Below are positions 35,394 to 48,417 of a stretch of 64,000 nucleotides of DNA, piece after piece. Under the pieces are notes generated by a model. The model saw only the letters and a program-made list of their open reading frames with translations. It was not told the DNA's origin and did not search any database. Numbering within the stretch: position 1 is the first letter of the stretch; each line of letters begins with the position of its first letter. This DNA comes from Elymus sibiricus. Taxonomy: Eukaryota; Streptophyta; Magnoliopsida; Poales; Poaceae. The stretch is taken from the NCBI GenBank assembly GCA_039707655.1, contig CM077665.1, positions 138,279,148 to 138,343,147 of the forward strand, written 5' to 3'. The position numbers were made by a program, and so were the translations under genes.

Positions 35394-36317
35394 GTCATAG
35401 ATGTATAGCCATTTCCAGCTTTATATGGCGTTGGATATAGGTGTAGTAATTAATATACTCCTTCCAAGTTAGCTGTGAGTATACTACTATTGACCTCGTA
35501 ACTGTAGTCAGGTCGTTTTGAAAGTTTTTTTTATGTGTATGTCGATAATGGGTAGGTAGTCGTTCTACTGATCTTGTATGTGCCGCTATGAAAGATGCAT
35601 GGTCTACCTTAATAATTAACTTGTTGGATTGCATGGTTGATTGTTGTTCACCTTCGGGCGGCTTTTGGAAACGCCTTGCCATGTGGTTGTGTTGTTTTCT
35701 CGTCATTGTACTGTTGTACGGTATTTAAGGCAAAAAACACATATGTAATTAATATCATATATAGGTGCACCATGTGTATGTCTTGTTATTGTCTCTTATA
35801 TTAAAAAGAGTACCTCATCGCTGTGAGCTGCTACCGCTATAAGATTGCGGATTTGCCGATGATTTATAATTTTCTGGTCTTTGTACAACCGTCAGTTGTC
35901 GGCCGGGATGTTTGATTTGCCGCAAAAGCCATAATCGCTCAAACTATCGAGCTGTGGCAAAATCAGTTTTAATTACCGAGTTGTGGCCAAATCATTTTTA
36001 AATACCCAGTTGTGGTAAAAAATTAGATCAAAATTTAAACTTTGGGACGGTGATGTCATTCCCTGGAGCATGAGTGGAAAAACTGACTAAGATAGTATTT
36101 GTAGACGCAAACGTCACCAGAACTCAGGGATGTCCGCGGCAGAGTGCTAGTAGTGCAAGGAGGATCACGTCAAAGAGGCCAGCGGCCGTAGTTTGCTTAG
36201 TACTGAACATGCATATAGGTATGTTTCCAAGTCATACACGATCCCTTTTTTTATTGTAATATATGAATACGATTTTATTTCCCTCCAAGGAAACAAACTC
36301 GTGGACTCTAATAAGTA

Positions 36318-36389
36318 CTCCCTCCGTGCCATAATATAAGAGCGTTTTTGACGTGTCAAAAATGCTCTTATATTATGGGACAGAGGGAG
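36318..36389. mobile_element. Stowaway MITE, 72 bp
   Basis: CTCCCTCCGTGCCATAATAT pairs with ATATTATGGGACAGAGGGAG, and TA flanks both sides (36316-36317 and 36390-36391). The two arms are nearly perfect inverses with a minimal loop. Nested in the Helitron. Confidence 0.92.
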
Positions 36390-36836
36390 TAGGTTGCATG
36401 GTTTGTGATCTGGGAGACGTCATGCAGACGTGGGGCAATTACATTGAGTGTAATTTTTTTAACTAATTACATTAAATCTGATCGATATCCTCTTTTAATT
36501 TTGGATGAGGCCACGGGATTATGACCCGATTTTTCTGGCTTTTGTTGAATTTGTATGCGCACATAGACATACGTGTTATGTATCTATCCTTTTCAGTCCA
36601 AACTAAACATACTTTTTGTTCAATCAAGTTTCTAAAAAAAATCCTATTTGAACATATACGTGTTTGCCTTTTTTTAACAGATATATGTGTTCCCCTTGAC
36701 TGGTACCAACGTTTGTCTTTTTTTCTTTTTACATGTGTCACGTTATGCCGGAAGTTATCTGAGTCCTACCATGTTACGCATATTGAACGGTTTCAAAAAA
36801 TAATTCTATAATATGCATGAGTATGTGATGCGTTAA

Positions 36837-36855
36837 AGAGAGAGAGAGAGAGAGT
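36837..36855. repeat. (GA)n microsatellite
   Basis: About nine GA units in a row. Confidence 0.9.
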
Positions 36856-37642
36856 AGTTACTGAGAGAACCTCACTCGCTCACTGCGGCAGCAGCCGAAT
36901 ACACTAACGGCAAAAGTCTTCTGGCTATAACGTACTCCTTGATGTATCGTATGGCCGTATGGGTGCATGAAAGATGAAAGTTACAAACCTGACTTCTTCA
37001 TGTGCACGTTGTGGATCCAAACCATAGGTCCTCATTCGCACGTTGTGGATGCCAAATTGACTGGCCGTAGGCGGCAGCACACATATGGACAGCAAATTAA
37101 CTCTTCGTCCATCACGTACACATCTTCTACATGTATGGATGCAAGCATGAAGTATAGTCGTGTGCACATGGTGGAGGTCTGATCGACCGGCCGCAAAGGA
37201 GCTATCAGCCGTGCATTGAGGCGGCTGCTTGCATGAGGAGAAGCTAGGGCATAAACATGTCAACGTAGGGATACCAGTGATCGGTTGGTTGGCGGCCAGA
37301 GAATTGGCAACGACGGAGATGGCTTATAATCTAGCAAAAGCAATACAATCTAGCAGTTTAAAAACGCTCCTGCCTATATGTGTGTTGAAGAGATGCGTGA
37401 CGCGCCTTGACATTCCTTTTTTTTTTCTTGAGACGTGAGACGTGAGGCTTCAGGTCCCAACAATTTCCTCTGTCCTTGACAGGTCCACCTAATAAATTGG
37501 TACAGTTACATAAATCTAACGGACGTGGTTTATTTGTTTAATAGGGGCCGTTAGATCAAGGGCCGGTATTTTCTGATTAACGTGGGATTTTCTAGCTAAT
37601 TCCTCTTTTTTCATCCGTATTTTGCTTTTAGTAGATAATAGA

Positions 37643-39134
37643 TAGACATGCTTGTAATGTGGACATTGTATGTTTAGCCGGATAATATATATAGGTAACT
37701 AAATTTATTTAGCTCAATTTTATATTTAACACATATGCATCAATGACATTGTAGGAGCTGTCGAGAAGTTTGGAATACCTAGTAAAAAGGTTATACTTGT
37801 ACTTAAGAATCCTGAAATTGCATTAGAATAATATCTAAAATAAGATGGAAAGCAGTGGATCTATTACATATGACCCCGAAGTTCTATAATAGGATAATTG
37901 AAAAACACTCATTAGGTAAAGCTAGTGAAAATATGGTTGATCTTATATAAACTGTCATACAAATTGAATCATAGACATCAATTTTTTTTTGCTTTTTTTA
38001 ATGAATCTGGCACATTTTTGAGAATGCTCAGAGAAGAATGTTCCTCAAAGGATAACTCTTACAGTTGTATAATATGTCGACCACAATTACATTTGGATTT
38101 TACGTTCATATAACGTATTTATCATGGCTAAAAACTGACTGAATAATCTCGATTTTGTGGGATGACTGCATAATCTCTTTAGGTACACGTAAAATTATTA
38201 CTGAACCAATTCGTTGCAACAACCAAAAAAAAAAACGAATGCTAGAATCCATAACTTGTGGCATAAAAGCTGGATATGTTGTGCTAAAATTATTTCTTCG
38301 ATATCAAATTCGTTTTACTACTGGGACCAAGTACTATGGTGCAGAGGGCCAAATCACAGTACATCAACAACCGATGTTAGCTGAGAAAAAAGGTAATCTG
38401 TAATGCCAACTATGGAACTGCATATATAATACGAATATGCAATGGTGAATGATATGAGTTTGTGAAACATAGTATTGACGCGTGCTCCAATGCATTACAG
38501 ATATGAACAGTTTATCTATTGTAATTAGAGAAATTACATTCTTCCAACTCTTCTAGCTCATCACGTGAACACACTGAATTGCTGACTTTCCTTTATGTGT
38601 TTTGGCAGGTAGCTGTAACAGATGTACATTACTTTTTTGATCAAAAATTTCCCAATGTTCTTGCAGTTGCCTGCTACATTTTTGTTTTTATTTTAAGACT
38701 TGGTTTGACGATCCCTTGTGCTACTTGTTGTACTAAAATATTTTCCTCCCATATCCATAGAAATCCATCTTTTGTCGATCGGTATCATCCAAGCTAGAAC
38801 GGAAAAAGCCTCCAAGTTCGCAAATGCAACTTATCAAAAGAAGGCAAAAGGTGAAATACTTAGATATTAGATGATGTGTTCTCGGTCTGCCAAAAGACTC
38901 GACAGACCAATCAAGATAAATATACATGCGTAACATAGTATCTCCAGCCTCTTGATTGTGTATGTGCATGAAATTTTCCATCTTCCTTCACCCCAACAAT
39001 TTACATCTAGAGGTTGGATCCTATCGGCCACCTACGCGACCTGCTGCTAGAGGTGGCCGGCGGCTACCGCAGACATAGAATTCAGAAGGGACATAACAAA
39101 TAAGAAAAATAGGTCGTGTATTTTATGTTGTATA
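37643..39134. other. No gene recognised
   Basis: A/T-rich, with short open frames (such as 38155-38403) that match nothing I recognise. No element ends were found. Confidence 0.5.
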
Positions 39135-39215
39135 CTCCCTCCGTCTCACAATATAAGAACTTTTTGCAAACTATGTTAGCTCGCAAAAAGTTATTATATT
39201 ATAGGACGGATGGAG
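39135..39215. mobile_element. Stowaway MITE, 81 bp
   Basis: CTCCCTCCGTCTCACAATAT pairs with the reverse of ATATTATAGGACGGATGGAG, flanked by TA (39133-39134 and 39216-39217). Same end type as the MITE at 36318. Confidence 0.92.
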
Positions 39216-39261
39216 TACAAAATAGATTTTGGGTTAGAGTGGGTCAGTTTTTCACCGGCAC

Positions 39262-39422
39262 ACCTTAGTATTTTATTCATCTTCAAATTGGATCTTTTAT
39301 CTACTGAATTAAAGATCAGATGCTTCTATTTTCTTTTTTCAGTGGCATACCTGGATATTTATTCATCTTCAAATTGGATCTTTTTATCTACTGGATTAAA
39401 GATCAGATGTTTCTATTTTTCT
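39262..39422. repeat. Imperfect direct duplication, two copies about 87 bp apart
   Basis: TTCATCTTCAAATTGGATCT occurs near 39276 and again near 39362, each followed by TATCTACTG(A/G)ATTAAAGATCAGATG and TTCTATTTT. A few substitutions separate the copies. Confidence 0.9.
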
Positions 39423-40624
39423 GGGATTTGTGAGCAGGAGGAAGCCGCACAGTCAAAGAATATTCCGAAGCAATACGCTTTTATCTTTCGCAGCAGGCAG
39501 CGTCACCTCCGTCTGGTTTTGACCTTGAGAGCTACTCATCAACTGGGAACATGACACATGCATCCAAGCTTTTTATCCCGTTGAGTACATGCATGCATGC
39601 ATGCATATAGCTCCATGCATACGTCATTTTATTACAACGAATACATGCATGCATAAGAAAGGCATCAATGTGCACGTACCTACGATTGACGGGTGAGACG
39701 TCATGGGTCGTCAAGTGGCGTAGAAACAAAAGGAAAAAGATAGATGAAACGTTTTTTTGCATTGTAATGGCACATGTGGGTAATTTTTTCCACTTATATA
39801 TTATCTAATGGCTGTAGATTTTTAGTCTATTGAATTAACGGTCAGATGTATCTAATTTTTGTGGTAATTTCTAATATAATTCTATTTTTACTGTTAACCC
39901 ATCAAATACTTTTTATATATAATAAATTTGGAAAAGAAAAAAACTTACTTGTATTAACTTGCGGATGCCCATTAACTTTTCTCAAGGAATCATTGTCCCT
40001 CTCTCCTCTCCTTGGCTAGCATCACTAGTAGCTAGCGACAGTGATCGACCAGCACGACATCAAATTCTGGTTAGTTTTCCTTTTCCTTTTTCGACCGACA
40101 GGAGCCGACAATACTGTCCAGTAATGTCAAGTTTTTGGGCGGTGATGACTGCATCTTTCACCTTCTCCAGATCAATCTATCTCTATCTATCTCCCCTTGG
40201 AGATGTATTGTATACATGCTTTCTTTCAAGGGCGAGCCGCCCACATAAAAATATGCTTTGCATGGACGATACCGTCCTCCACCCCACCGATATAATAAGC
40301 GGGCTAATAGCATCACACCCCTCCGCCCCTTAACGTTCATTGTGTCGAACAGTTGGACAAACGCACAGGGGTAAAAAAAATCTCTCGTTTGGTTGGTTTC
40401 GAGCGGTCTCTTTTGAGTCTTATATTATTTATTTATTTATCTTCTTGCTAGCTGGCCCGGCCTAATATGGCCAGTTTTAGGAAGCTTTTATCATCTGTTT
40501 GGACAGGTTTTAGAAGAAACGTGTTATTTTATTTGGCCCACTGTTTTGCTTCAACGATTTTATTGGGTTTTTTTTCAACACATTTCTACATATTTGCAAT
40601 ACAGAATGTACATTTTTCGCATAA
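39423..40624. other. No gene recognised
   Basis: Includes an ATGC-repeat microsatellite (39589-39606) and A/T-rich sequence. From about 40480 it changes into T-rich repeat of the GAACATTTTT type, which is the target of the next element. Confidence 0.5.
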
Positions 40625-40629
40625 ATGTG

Positions 40630-43240
40630 TGAAAGGACATGGATGTCGCTTAGAGGGGCGGGAGGTGAATAAGCGCTTTAAAATAATTACGGTTTAGGCT
40701 TGAACAAATGCGGAATAAAACTAGCGTTTAATATGTCAAGCACAAAATCTAAAACAACTAGGCTCACCTATGTGCACCAACAACTTATGCTAAGCGAGAT
40801 AAACAACTAAGTGATGCAAGATATATAGCATGAAACAATATGGCTATCACAAAGTAAAGTGCATAAGTAAAGGGCTCGGGTAAGAGATAACCGACGCACG
40901 CGGAGACGACGATGTATCCCGAAGTTCACACCCTTGCGGATGCTAATCTCCGTTTGGAGCGGTGTGAAGGCACAATGCTCCCCAAGATGCCACTAGGGCC
41001 ACCGTAATCTCCTCACGCCCTCGCACAATGCAAGATGCCGTGATTCCACTAAGGGACCCTTGAGGACGGTCACCGAACCCGTACAAATGGCAACCCTTGG
41101 GGGCGGTCATCGGAACCCGTACACTTTGGCAACCCTTGGGGGCGGTCACGGGTACCCGTACAAATTGCTCGGGGCAATCTTCACAACCTAATTGGAGACC
41201 CCGACGCTTGCCCGGTGCTTTACACCACAATGATTGAGCTCCGAGGCACCACCAACCGTCTAGGGTGCCAAGGCACCCAAGAGGAACAAGCTCTAGGGTG
41301 CTCAAACACCCAAGAGTAATAAGCTTCTCAAACTTCACTTCCACGTATCACCATGGAGAACTCAAACCTATGCACCAAATGCAATGGCAAGGGCACACGG
41401 AGTGCCCAAGTCCTTCTCTCCCAAATCCCACCACAACAACTAATGCTATGGAGGAAAATGAAAGGAAGAACGAAGAAGAGAACACGAAGAACTCCAAGAT
41501 CTAGATCCAAGGGGTTCCCCTCACATAGAGGAGAAAGTGATTGGTGGAAATGTGGATCTAGATCTCCTCTCTCTTTTCCCTCAAGAACTAGCAAGAATCA
41601 TTGAAGGGATTGAGAGTTAGCAAGCTCGAAGAAGGTCAACAATGGGGGGCAAACACGAGCCCAAAGGATGGGAACCATTGGGGAAGAAGACCCCCTTAAA
41701 TAGGTTCCCCCAAATCCAACCGTTATGCACCCAGCCCGTGCATAAGTGTTAGTACCTCTCAGGTGAGCGGTACTTCCACTGGTACGGAAGTATCAAACCA
41801 TAGCGTGCAACACAGGAGCTCAAAAGAGGCGGTAGAGCCGCCGAAGCGGTACTACCGCTTCCTCCAGCGGTACTTCCGCCCGGAGCGGTACTACCGCTCT
41901 CTACTACCGAGCGGTACCGCGCAGAAAACCAACCTATCCAGAGAGCAAAATATAAGCGGAAGTAGCAGCGGTAGTACACAACGGAAGCACCGCTCAAGCG
42001 GTACTACCTCCTGATCAGACAAAAACAACTCTGTCACTAAATCTGCCATAACTTTCGCATACGAGCTCCGAATTGAGCAAACTCAAGCTTGTTGGATAGC
42101 AGACGACAAGTACCATCCAAACATCGATGAAAATGCCAATTATATAGAGATGTGAAACCTCTATGAATGAAGAACCGACAAAAACTCCAACATCGAAAAC
42201 ATCATAGATGATGCATATGGACTCCGTTTTCGATGAACTTGAGCTTGTCATGAAGCTGACCATAAGCTCAAGAACCCACATAGAGAAAAGCCAACCAAGA
42301 ACCAAGAAATATGATGATGCCAAGAATGCAATGGTTTGCGCTCTTAACGAACGATACGATCCAGCTACTCACTTGAGAGCCCCCCCTTGATAGTACGGCT
42401 ATCGATCCTATAACCCGGTCTCCCAACTACCACCATGAGACCGGTAAAATAGAAAACCCTATCAAGGTCAAACATTTGCCTTGCGCATAGTCCACTTGAG
42501 CTAGATGATGACGATCTTGTCCTCTTCAAGATGGACCACCTTTCTTGATTGCGTCGGCTCGATGAAGACTAGTAGATTGATACCCCATACTCCACTATGG
42601 GTGAGCCACTCTTCGACACATCTTCACAAGTCCATTGTCACCACAATGAACGGCAAGCTTCAAGCTTGATCTCTTCATGGTGCTCCACTTGAACTTGCAA
42701 ACCGCAAACTTGATGACGATCTTCACTTGATGTCAACGTCCATGGGTTGTATGAGATCTTCCTCTTGACGCAATCCCATGGACACATACCCAACCCCACA
42801 TAGAACTCTCACGTAGACCATGGGTTAGTACACAAAGCGTAATGGACAATGCTTATCATACCATGGGATCACTTGATCCCTCTCGATACATCTTGTACGC
42901 TTTGTATGTTGATCAACTTGATTTACTCTTTGACTTAGTCTTGATCAACCTTGCATCTTATCTTCTCTTTTCATAAAGATGATGTCTTGAAGGTAAACAT
43001 GAATGCACACACAATCTTCTTCTTCAAGACATGCTTGCAATAAGCTCAACTCTCACATGACCAATCTTTGGATAGAACCTTGAATACCACCTTGGTCACC
43101 ATATAAACTACTTGAAACCAACAAATGGACTTCAAGAAGTGCTAATGGACAAATCCTTCGAATATAACTCAAGGCAACCATTAGTCTATAGGAATTGTCA
43201 TCAATTACCAAAACCACACATGGAGAAATGTGCTCTTACA
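40630..43240. mobile_element. Probable solo LTR, 2611 bp
   Basis: It starts TGAAAGGACAT and ends ATGTGCTCTTACA, inverted relatives with TG...CA borders. Both sides carry the 5-bp direct repeat ATGTG (40625-40629 and 43241-43245), as after LTR-element integration. No PBS, polypurine tract or coding domain is present, so a solo LTR left by LTR-LTR recombination fits best. Inside are three imperfect 38-bp repeats (41057-41170) and a zone rich in AGCGGTACTACCGCT-type palindromes (41770-42005). The orientation and family are not certain; the sequence type is familiar from Triticeae genomes. Confidence 0.7.
41770..42005. repeat. Cluster of GCGGTACTACCGC-type palindromes
   Basis: Words such as AGCGGTACTACCGCT, GCGGTACTTCCGC and GCGGTAGTAC recur about every 15-30 bp within the solo LTR. 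Many are short inverted repeats. Function unknown. Confidence 0.8.
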
Positions 43241-43245
43241 ATGTG

Positions 43246-43838
43246 GAACATTTGTTTTGATACACGTTGAACATTTTTCAAATACATGTTTTAAATATAT
43301 TATTGAATTTATGCTAAACATTTTTCAAGTAAATGTTACATATATTTTAATGGCATGATTTAATAAAGTGCGTGATTTATTTTTACATATTATAAACCTT
43401 CTTGAAAAATGTCACCAACACAATTTTTGAATGCATATTTTTTTTTGAATTTCCCGAACTTTTTGGAGTGTTAGAATTTTTTTTCTGAACTATGCAAACA
43501 TTTTTTAAATTTAACAAAGATATTTATTAAATTTGGAAAATATTTTTTTAGTTGCATGAAAATTTAAAAATGTCACGGACATTGTTTTCAATTCTATCAA
43601 CATTTCTAAAACTTTGCATGTACATTTGTTTACACATCATGATTTTTTGAAAATTCATATTGAAAACATAAAATAATTAATTTTTGAAATATATATATTT
43701 TCTAGGATGTTAGATGTAAAAAATAAAACTGAAGAATGAAAACAAAAGGATACTGAAACGACCCAGAATATGTTTGGTTTAAGCGAGGCTACCTTCTATC
43801 TTGTACCAAGCGAGATATAGATTTGCCCCGAAATGATG
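43246..43838. repeat. A/T-rich GAACATTTTT array and left flank of the LINE
   Basis: The drifted array continues from the target of the solo LTR to about 43660. Then about 180 bp of unassigned sequence leads to the LINE. AAATGATG at 43831-43838 may be the LINE target duplication. Confidence 0.5.
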
Positions 43839-44103
43839 GAGTTTCGCACAGGCAGCTGCACCACTGCCGCCGGTCGATTATAGTTCAGAGGGTCAAGAGG
43901 TGGGGTCAGACCACGAGCGGCATGCTCGACTCGACCAAACAGCGCCGGCGGTCCAGGGGGCGGGGGTCGATCACGAGCGAGAGGCTCGACTGGTGCAAAC
44001 CGCCTCCCCACGATCGTCAGCTCACAACGGACCCCACAACTCACTCGGAGTAGCGACACAGGCTGTGGCATTAGTATAGGCTCACACACAAGATGGTGTT
44101 AGC

Positions 44104-44793
44104 GTGGATTCAGTTCGGAGCATGACAGGAGGCCAAACTCCGGCTAGTATCACTATCGACGAGGTTATCATCTTTGGTGGGATTCCGGACCCTAATACCA
44201 GTGACAGGTGTGTCAGTCACTGGATTCAGGGCCAGGCTGATGCAGATGACTTGCAGTTGGGGCGGGCTATGAGAGCCGCCAAGCTTCGAGATGTCGAAGC
44301 AACTACAGGTATGTCCATGAATACTAGCAATTTAATTTTACATTTCTCAAAACATGATATTATAGATAAAGCCAGCAACCTAGGGATATCTCTTGGTAGT
44401 ACAGATAAACAAATTGCAAAATTGGTTAATGAACTTTTAGATCTAGAAACTGATAGAGCTCTAGACATAATTCACAATTTAGCAGCAGTAAAACCTATGA
44501 ATGATTCAGATATTAACAACTTAGGAATAACGGCACTCCAAAGTATGTGTGAGGACCTCATCCCCAGGTCGGGACTGGAAGAGGGGGAGGAGGAAGAAAA
44601 GGAGATAGTTTTGCAGGGGTATATGGATCCTTCGAAACTATCGGATGCATCGGTCTCAGTGCATGGCCACGAGACCGAAGAGTCGATGCAGGATAAACCT
44701 AAACGTCCCTGGAAGAGGAAGATTTATCCTGCGTTGGCAGTCCGCAGAAGCACGCGAGTCAAACAAAAGAAAAAAAATTATGATGAAAAATGA
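44104..44793 (+). pseudogene. LINE ORF1 C-terminal part, copy A
   Basis: The open frame has no ATG start here; it is the end of ORF1 of a truncated element. It reads ITIDEVIIFGGIPDPN, then a region of mixed helices, an acidic run (GLEEGEEEEKE), and a basic end PALAVRRSTRVKQKKKNYDEK. Its TGA stop (44791-44793) overlaps the ORF2 start as ATGA. No CCHC knuckle is present. I recognise it as LINE ORF1 from position and the basic RRSTRVKQK end, less from the body. Confidence 0.65.
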
Positions 44794-47700
44794 AAGGAAG
44801 CTTTTGGAACAGCAAAGGTCTTGTAGACTTGGCTAAATGGAGGTTCCTGGCGGAAGCATCGGTAGAGCATAAGTTAGATTTTATGGCTTTACTAGAGACG
44901 GGGAGAGATAACTTCACTCCACAGTTCTTAAGTAATATTTCACGTGGGATAGATTTTGGTTGGCATTGCTTACCACCAAGGGGTCGATCCAGAGGGATAC
45001 TCCTGGGGGTCAAATGTGAAACTTTAGAAGTTCTCAATGTGATGTATGGTGATTTTACCGTCAAATTTCGAGTGAGGTCGGAAGTTGATGGGTTTCAACA
45101 GGAGCTCAAAACTGCATTTCTAGCAGATCTTGTGAGGATTTGTGGAAATGAAGGGCTGCCTATTTTAGTTGGGGGAGATTTCAATATCATTAGAAGGCGA
45201 GAAGAGAAAAACAATGATAATTTTGATGCTGGATGGTCATACATGTTTAACATGATTATTGAGAGTCTTAACCTAAGGGAAATTGAACTCACTGGTAGAC
45301 AATTTACATGGGCGAACACATTACCTATTCCGACATATGAGAAGTTGGATAGGGTGCTCGCCAGGAGTGGGAACAGAAGTTTCCTCTTGTAACGGTACAG
45401 GCTTTGCAGAGAGCAGTTTCGGATCATACCCCACTTCTGGTCGACTGAGGGGAGGTGACACATGTGAGCAATAGGAATGTCTTCTCTTTTGAATTAGGGT
45501 GGTTTGAGAGAGAGGGATTTCTGGACCTAGTAGCTAATGAATGGGCTACAGAGACCGGAGGGAATTCTAGTATGGATAGATGGCAAAACAAAATCAGGCA
45601 TCTGCGCCAGTTTTGAGGGACTGGGCCAAGAATCAAAGTGGGTTGTACAAAGTGGAAAAAGAAAGACTTATTCAGCTCTCAACGAGTTTGAGTTAAAGGC
45701 TAAAATATCATCTCTTAATAGTGCTGACCGGAGTACTAAGTATGAGGCTGAGGAGAAGCTTCGTGCATTACTTAGAGAGGAAGAGATTAAGTGGGCACTA
45801 AGAGCTAAAGTGTCTACGATTGTCCAAGGAAATGACAACACACAATTCTTCCACATGATAGCTAATGAGAAACGCATAAAGAAGAAAATATTACAGCTTG
45901 AACAGGATGAGGGTAGAATTGTCGGGCATGAGAACCTGAAATCATACATCTCCGAATACTATAAAAAACTTTTCAGAGCCCTCGAAGCCAACTCTGTTTC
46001 GCTAGACGAACATCTAACAGAGGACATTCCTCATCTAAATGATGAAGAGAATGAGGTGCTATCAGCTCCGTTTACCGAGAAAGAGGTGTTTGAAGCCATT
46101 ATGCAAATGAAGTAAAACAAGGCTCCCGGACCAGATGGGTTCCCAACGGAGTTTTATAAGAGGTGTTGGCATATCATCAAAGGTGATCTTATGCCTATGT
46201 TCCATGACTTATTTAATAGGCAGTTACAGTTATTTCACTTAAACTTTGGCACAATCACGTTGTTACCAAAGAAGGAGGGGGGCATACGCATTGAGCAATT
46301 CAGACTGGTTTGTTTGCTTAATGTGAGCTTCAAAATATTTACTAAAGTTGCAACGAATAGGTTGACGCAGATTACCCATTCGGTTGTACAACACTCTCAA
46401 ACGGCTTTCATGTCCGGTAGACACATCCTAGAAGGGGTTGTGGTCCTACATGAAACGCTTCATGAAATCCACTCCAAGAAACTAGATGGAGTAGTCTTTA
46501 AGGTGGATTTCGAAAAAGCCTATGACAAAGTCAAATGGCCTTTCTTCCAACAAGCCCTACGTATGAAGGCATTCAATGAAGCCTGGAGGAAACAGGTGGA
46601 TTCCTTTATTCAGAAAGGTAGTGTTGGGATAAAGATGAATGGTGACACGGGTCATTATTTTCAAACCTATAAAGTATTAAGGCAGGGAGATTCGTTGTCT
46701 CCAATAATATTCAACATAGTGGCTAATATGTTGACAATTCTCATAGGACGAGCTAAAGAGAACGATCTAATAGGGGGACTAGTTCCACATTTTGTGGATG
46801 GAGGGGTGTCCATCTTACAATATGCGGACGATACGATTATTTTCATGGAACATAACATTGCCAAAGCTAGAAACATGAAGTTAGTACTTTGTCTATTTGA
46901 ACAGCTTTCGGGACTCAAGATAAACTTTAAAAAAAGCGAATTGTTCTGCTTTGGGAAAGCCAGGGAAGAACAAGAGGCATACAGACAACTATTCAGTTGT
47001 GAGATGGGCTCTTTACCGTTTAGTTACTTGGCTATCCCTATTCACCACCGCAAACTAACGAATAAGGAATGGAAATGCATAGGAGATCGGTTTGAAAAAT
47101 GACTAAGCTGCTGGAAGGGCAAGCTTATGTCCTATGGAGGTCGGCTCGTGCTAATAAACTCAATGTTGACAAGCTTGCCGATGTTTCTACTATCTTTCTT
47201 CGAAGCACCAGTAGGGGTACGGAAAAGACTTGACTTTTATCGATCTAGATTTTTCTGGCAAAGTGATGAGAGTAAGAAGAAACATAGACTTGCTAAATGG
47301 GACATGATGTGCAGACCGAAAGATCAGGGTGGGTTAGGGATTGAGAATTTACAAATTAAAAATAGATGTCTATTGAGCAAATGGCTATATAGATTGTCTG
47401 TGGAGACGGAAGGTACGTGGGCACAATTTTTGCGTAATAAGTACCTACAAACCAAGACTTTGGCTCAAGTTACAGTGAAACACTCGGATTCACCCTTCTG
47501 GAAAGGCTTAATGAGAAGAAAAGAAGCTTTTTTCCACAGGGTGAAGTTTCACGTGGGAAATGGTAACACGACCAGGTTTTGGGAAGATATGTGGTTAGGA
47601 GAGACGCCTCTAGCTACACAATATCCGGTATTATATAACATCGTGCAACACAAAGAGGCTTATGTTGCTACGGTTTTGCAGACGATCCCTCATAATATTC

Positions 47701-48417
47701 AATTTAGGAGATCTCTGGTAGGAGAGCGATGGAATGCGTGGCTCCATTTGGTACGTAGGTTGATGGAAGTTCAACTTTGTGACCAACCAGACACTATCCA
47801 TTGGAAATTAACTACAAGCGGTATTTTCTCAGTGAAATCAATGTATGTGCACCTTATTAATGCCGGATCAATTCCTATTCTCCACACATTTGGAAAGTAA
47901 AAGTAACGCTTAAGATCAAGATCTTTATGTGGTTTGTTCATAAAGGAGTGATACTAACGAAAGATAACTTGATTAAACGAAGATGGGTGGGTAATTCTAG
48001 ATGTTGTTTTTGTGATAACAATGAGACTATCAAACACCTCTTTCTCGAATGTCCATTGGCAAGACTCCTATGCGTACTATTCATATAGCTTTCAACATAA
48101 ACCCTCCAACGAGTATGAACATGTTATTTGGGACATGGCTTAATGGAGTGGATGTTAACACATCTAAACACATTCGGATAGGAATATATGCAATGCTATG
48201 GGCTATATGGAATAGCAGAAATGATATGATTTTTAATAGGAAGAACTTTACCAATTTTTACAGGTCATCTACAAAACTACTGCTTGGAGCCGTACGTGGT
48301 CGTTACTCACGCCTGCGGAGTCCAGGGAGATTTTGGTTACTGGGTGCAACTGGTGGGAGACGGCAGCACGGGCTATCTTCAACCGATATGAATGACGGCA
48401 AACTAATAGGCTAGGTG
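44790..48417 (+). pseudogene. LINE ORF2, copy A: endonuclease, reverse transcriptase, C-terminal region
   Basis: ATG at 44790 opens MKGSFWNSKGL, an endonuclease start, with ILVGGDFNIIRR further on. A frameshift near 45365 and a TGA (45446-45448) break the end of the endonuclease, and more shifts follow near 45600. The RT has NKAPGPDGFP, FKVDFEKAYDKV, VLRQGDSLSPIIFN and the catalytic YADD in ILQYADDTIIF (about 46820). In-frame stops lie at 46113-46115 (TAA) and 47100-47102 (TGA), with another break at 47898. The C-terminal part includes NRCLLSKWLYRL, FWEDMWLGE and CCFCDNNETIKHLFLECP, the zf-RVT domain. Clearly dead, but all domains remain readable. Confidence 0.93.

Larger units (their letters stand above)
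33380..37642 (-). mobile_element. Helitron, about 4.26 kb, with decayed Rep coding
   Basis: On the minus strand the left edge reads a hairpin GCCCTCGC-ATTT-GCGAGGGC (33391-33410), then seven bases, then CTAG followed by T. That is the canonical Helitron 3' end (hairpin, short spacer, CTRR, insertion between A and T). The right edge on the minus strand begins TCTATTATCTACTAAAAG after an A, the expected 5' TC start. Inside, 34971-35393 encodes a recognisable Rep-protein segment. Helitrons move by rolling-circle replication without target duplication. A Stowaway MITE (36318-36389) and a GA microsatellite (36837-36855) lie inside. The Rep frame is broken and no helicase domain is readable, so this copy is non-autonomous. 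Confidence 0.75.

Noticed and set aside
34635..35706. Separate minus-strand ORFs as host genes
   Set aside because: Read together across stops they form a Helitron Rep relic, so they are not independent genes.
38155..38403. 82-codon open frame of possible gene
   Set aside because: No recognised similarity, no splice context and A/T-rich surroundings; too weak to call.
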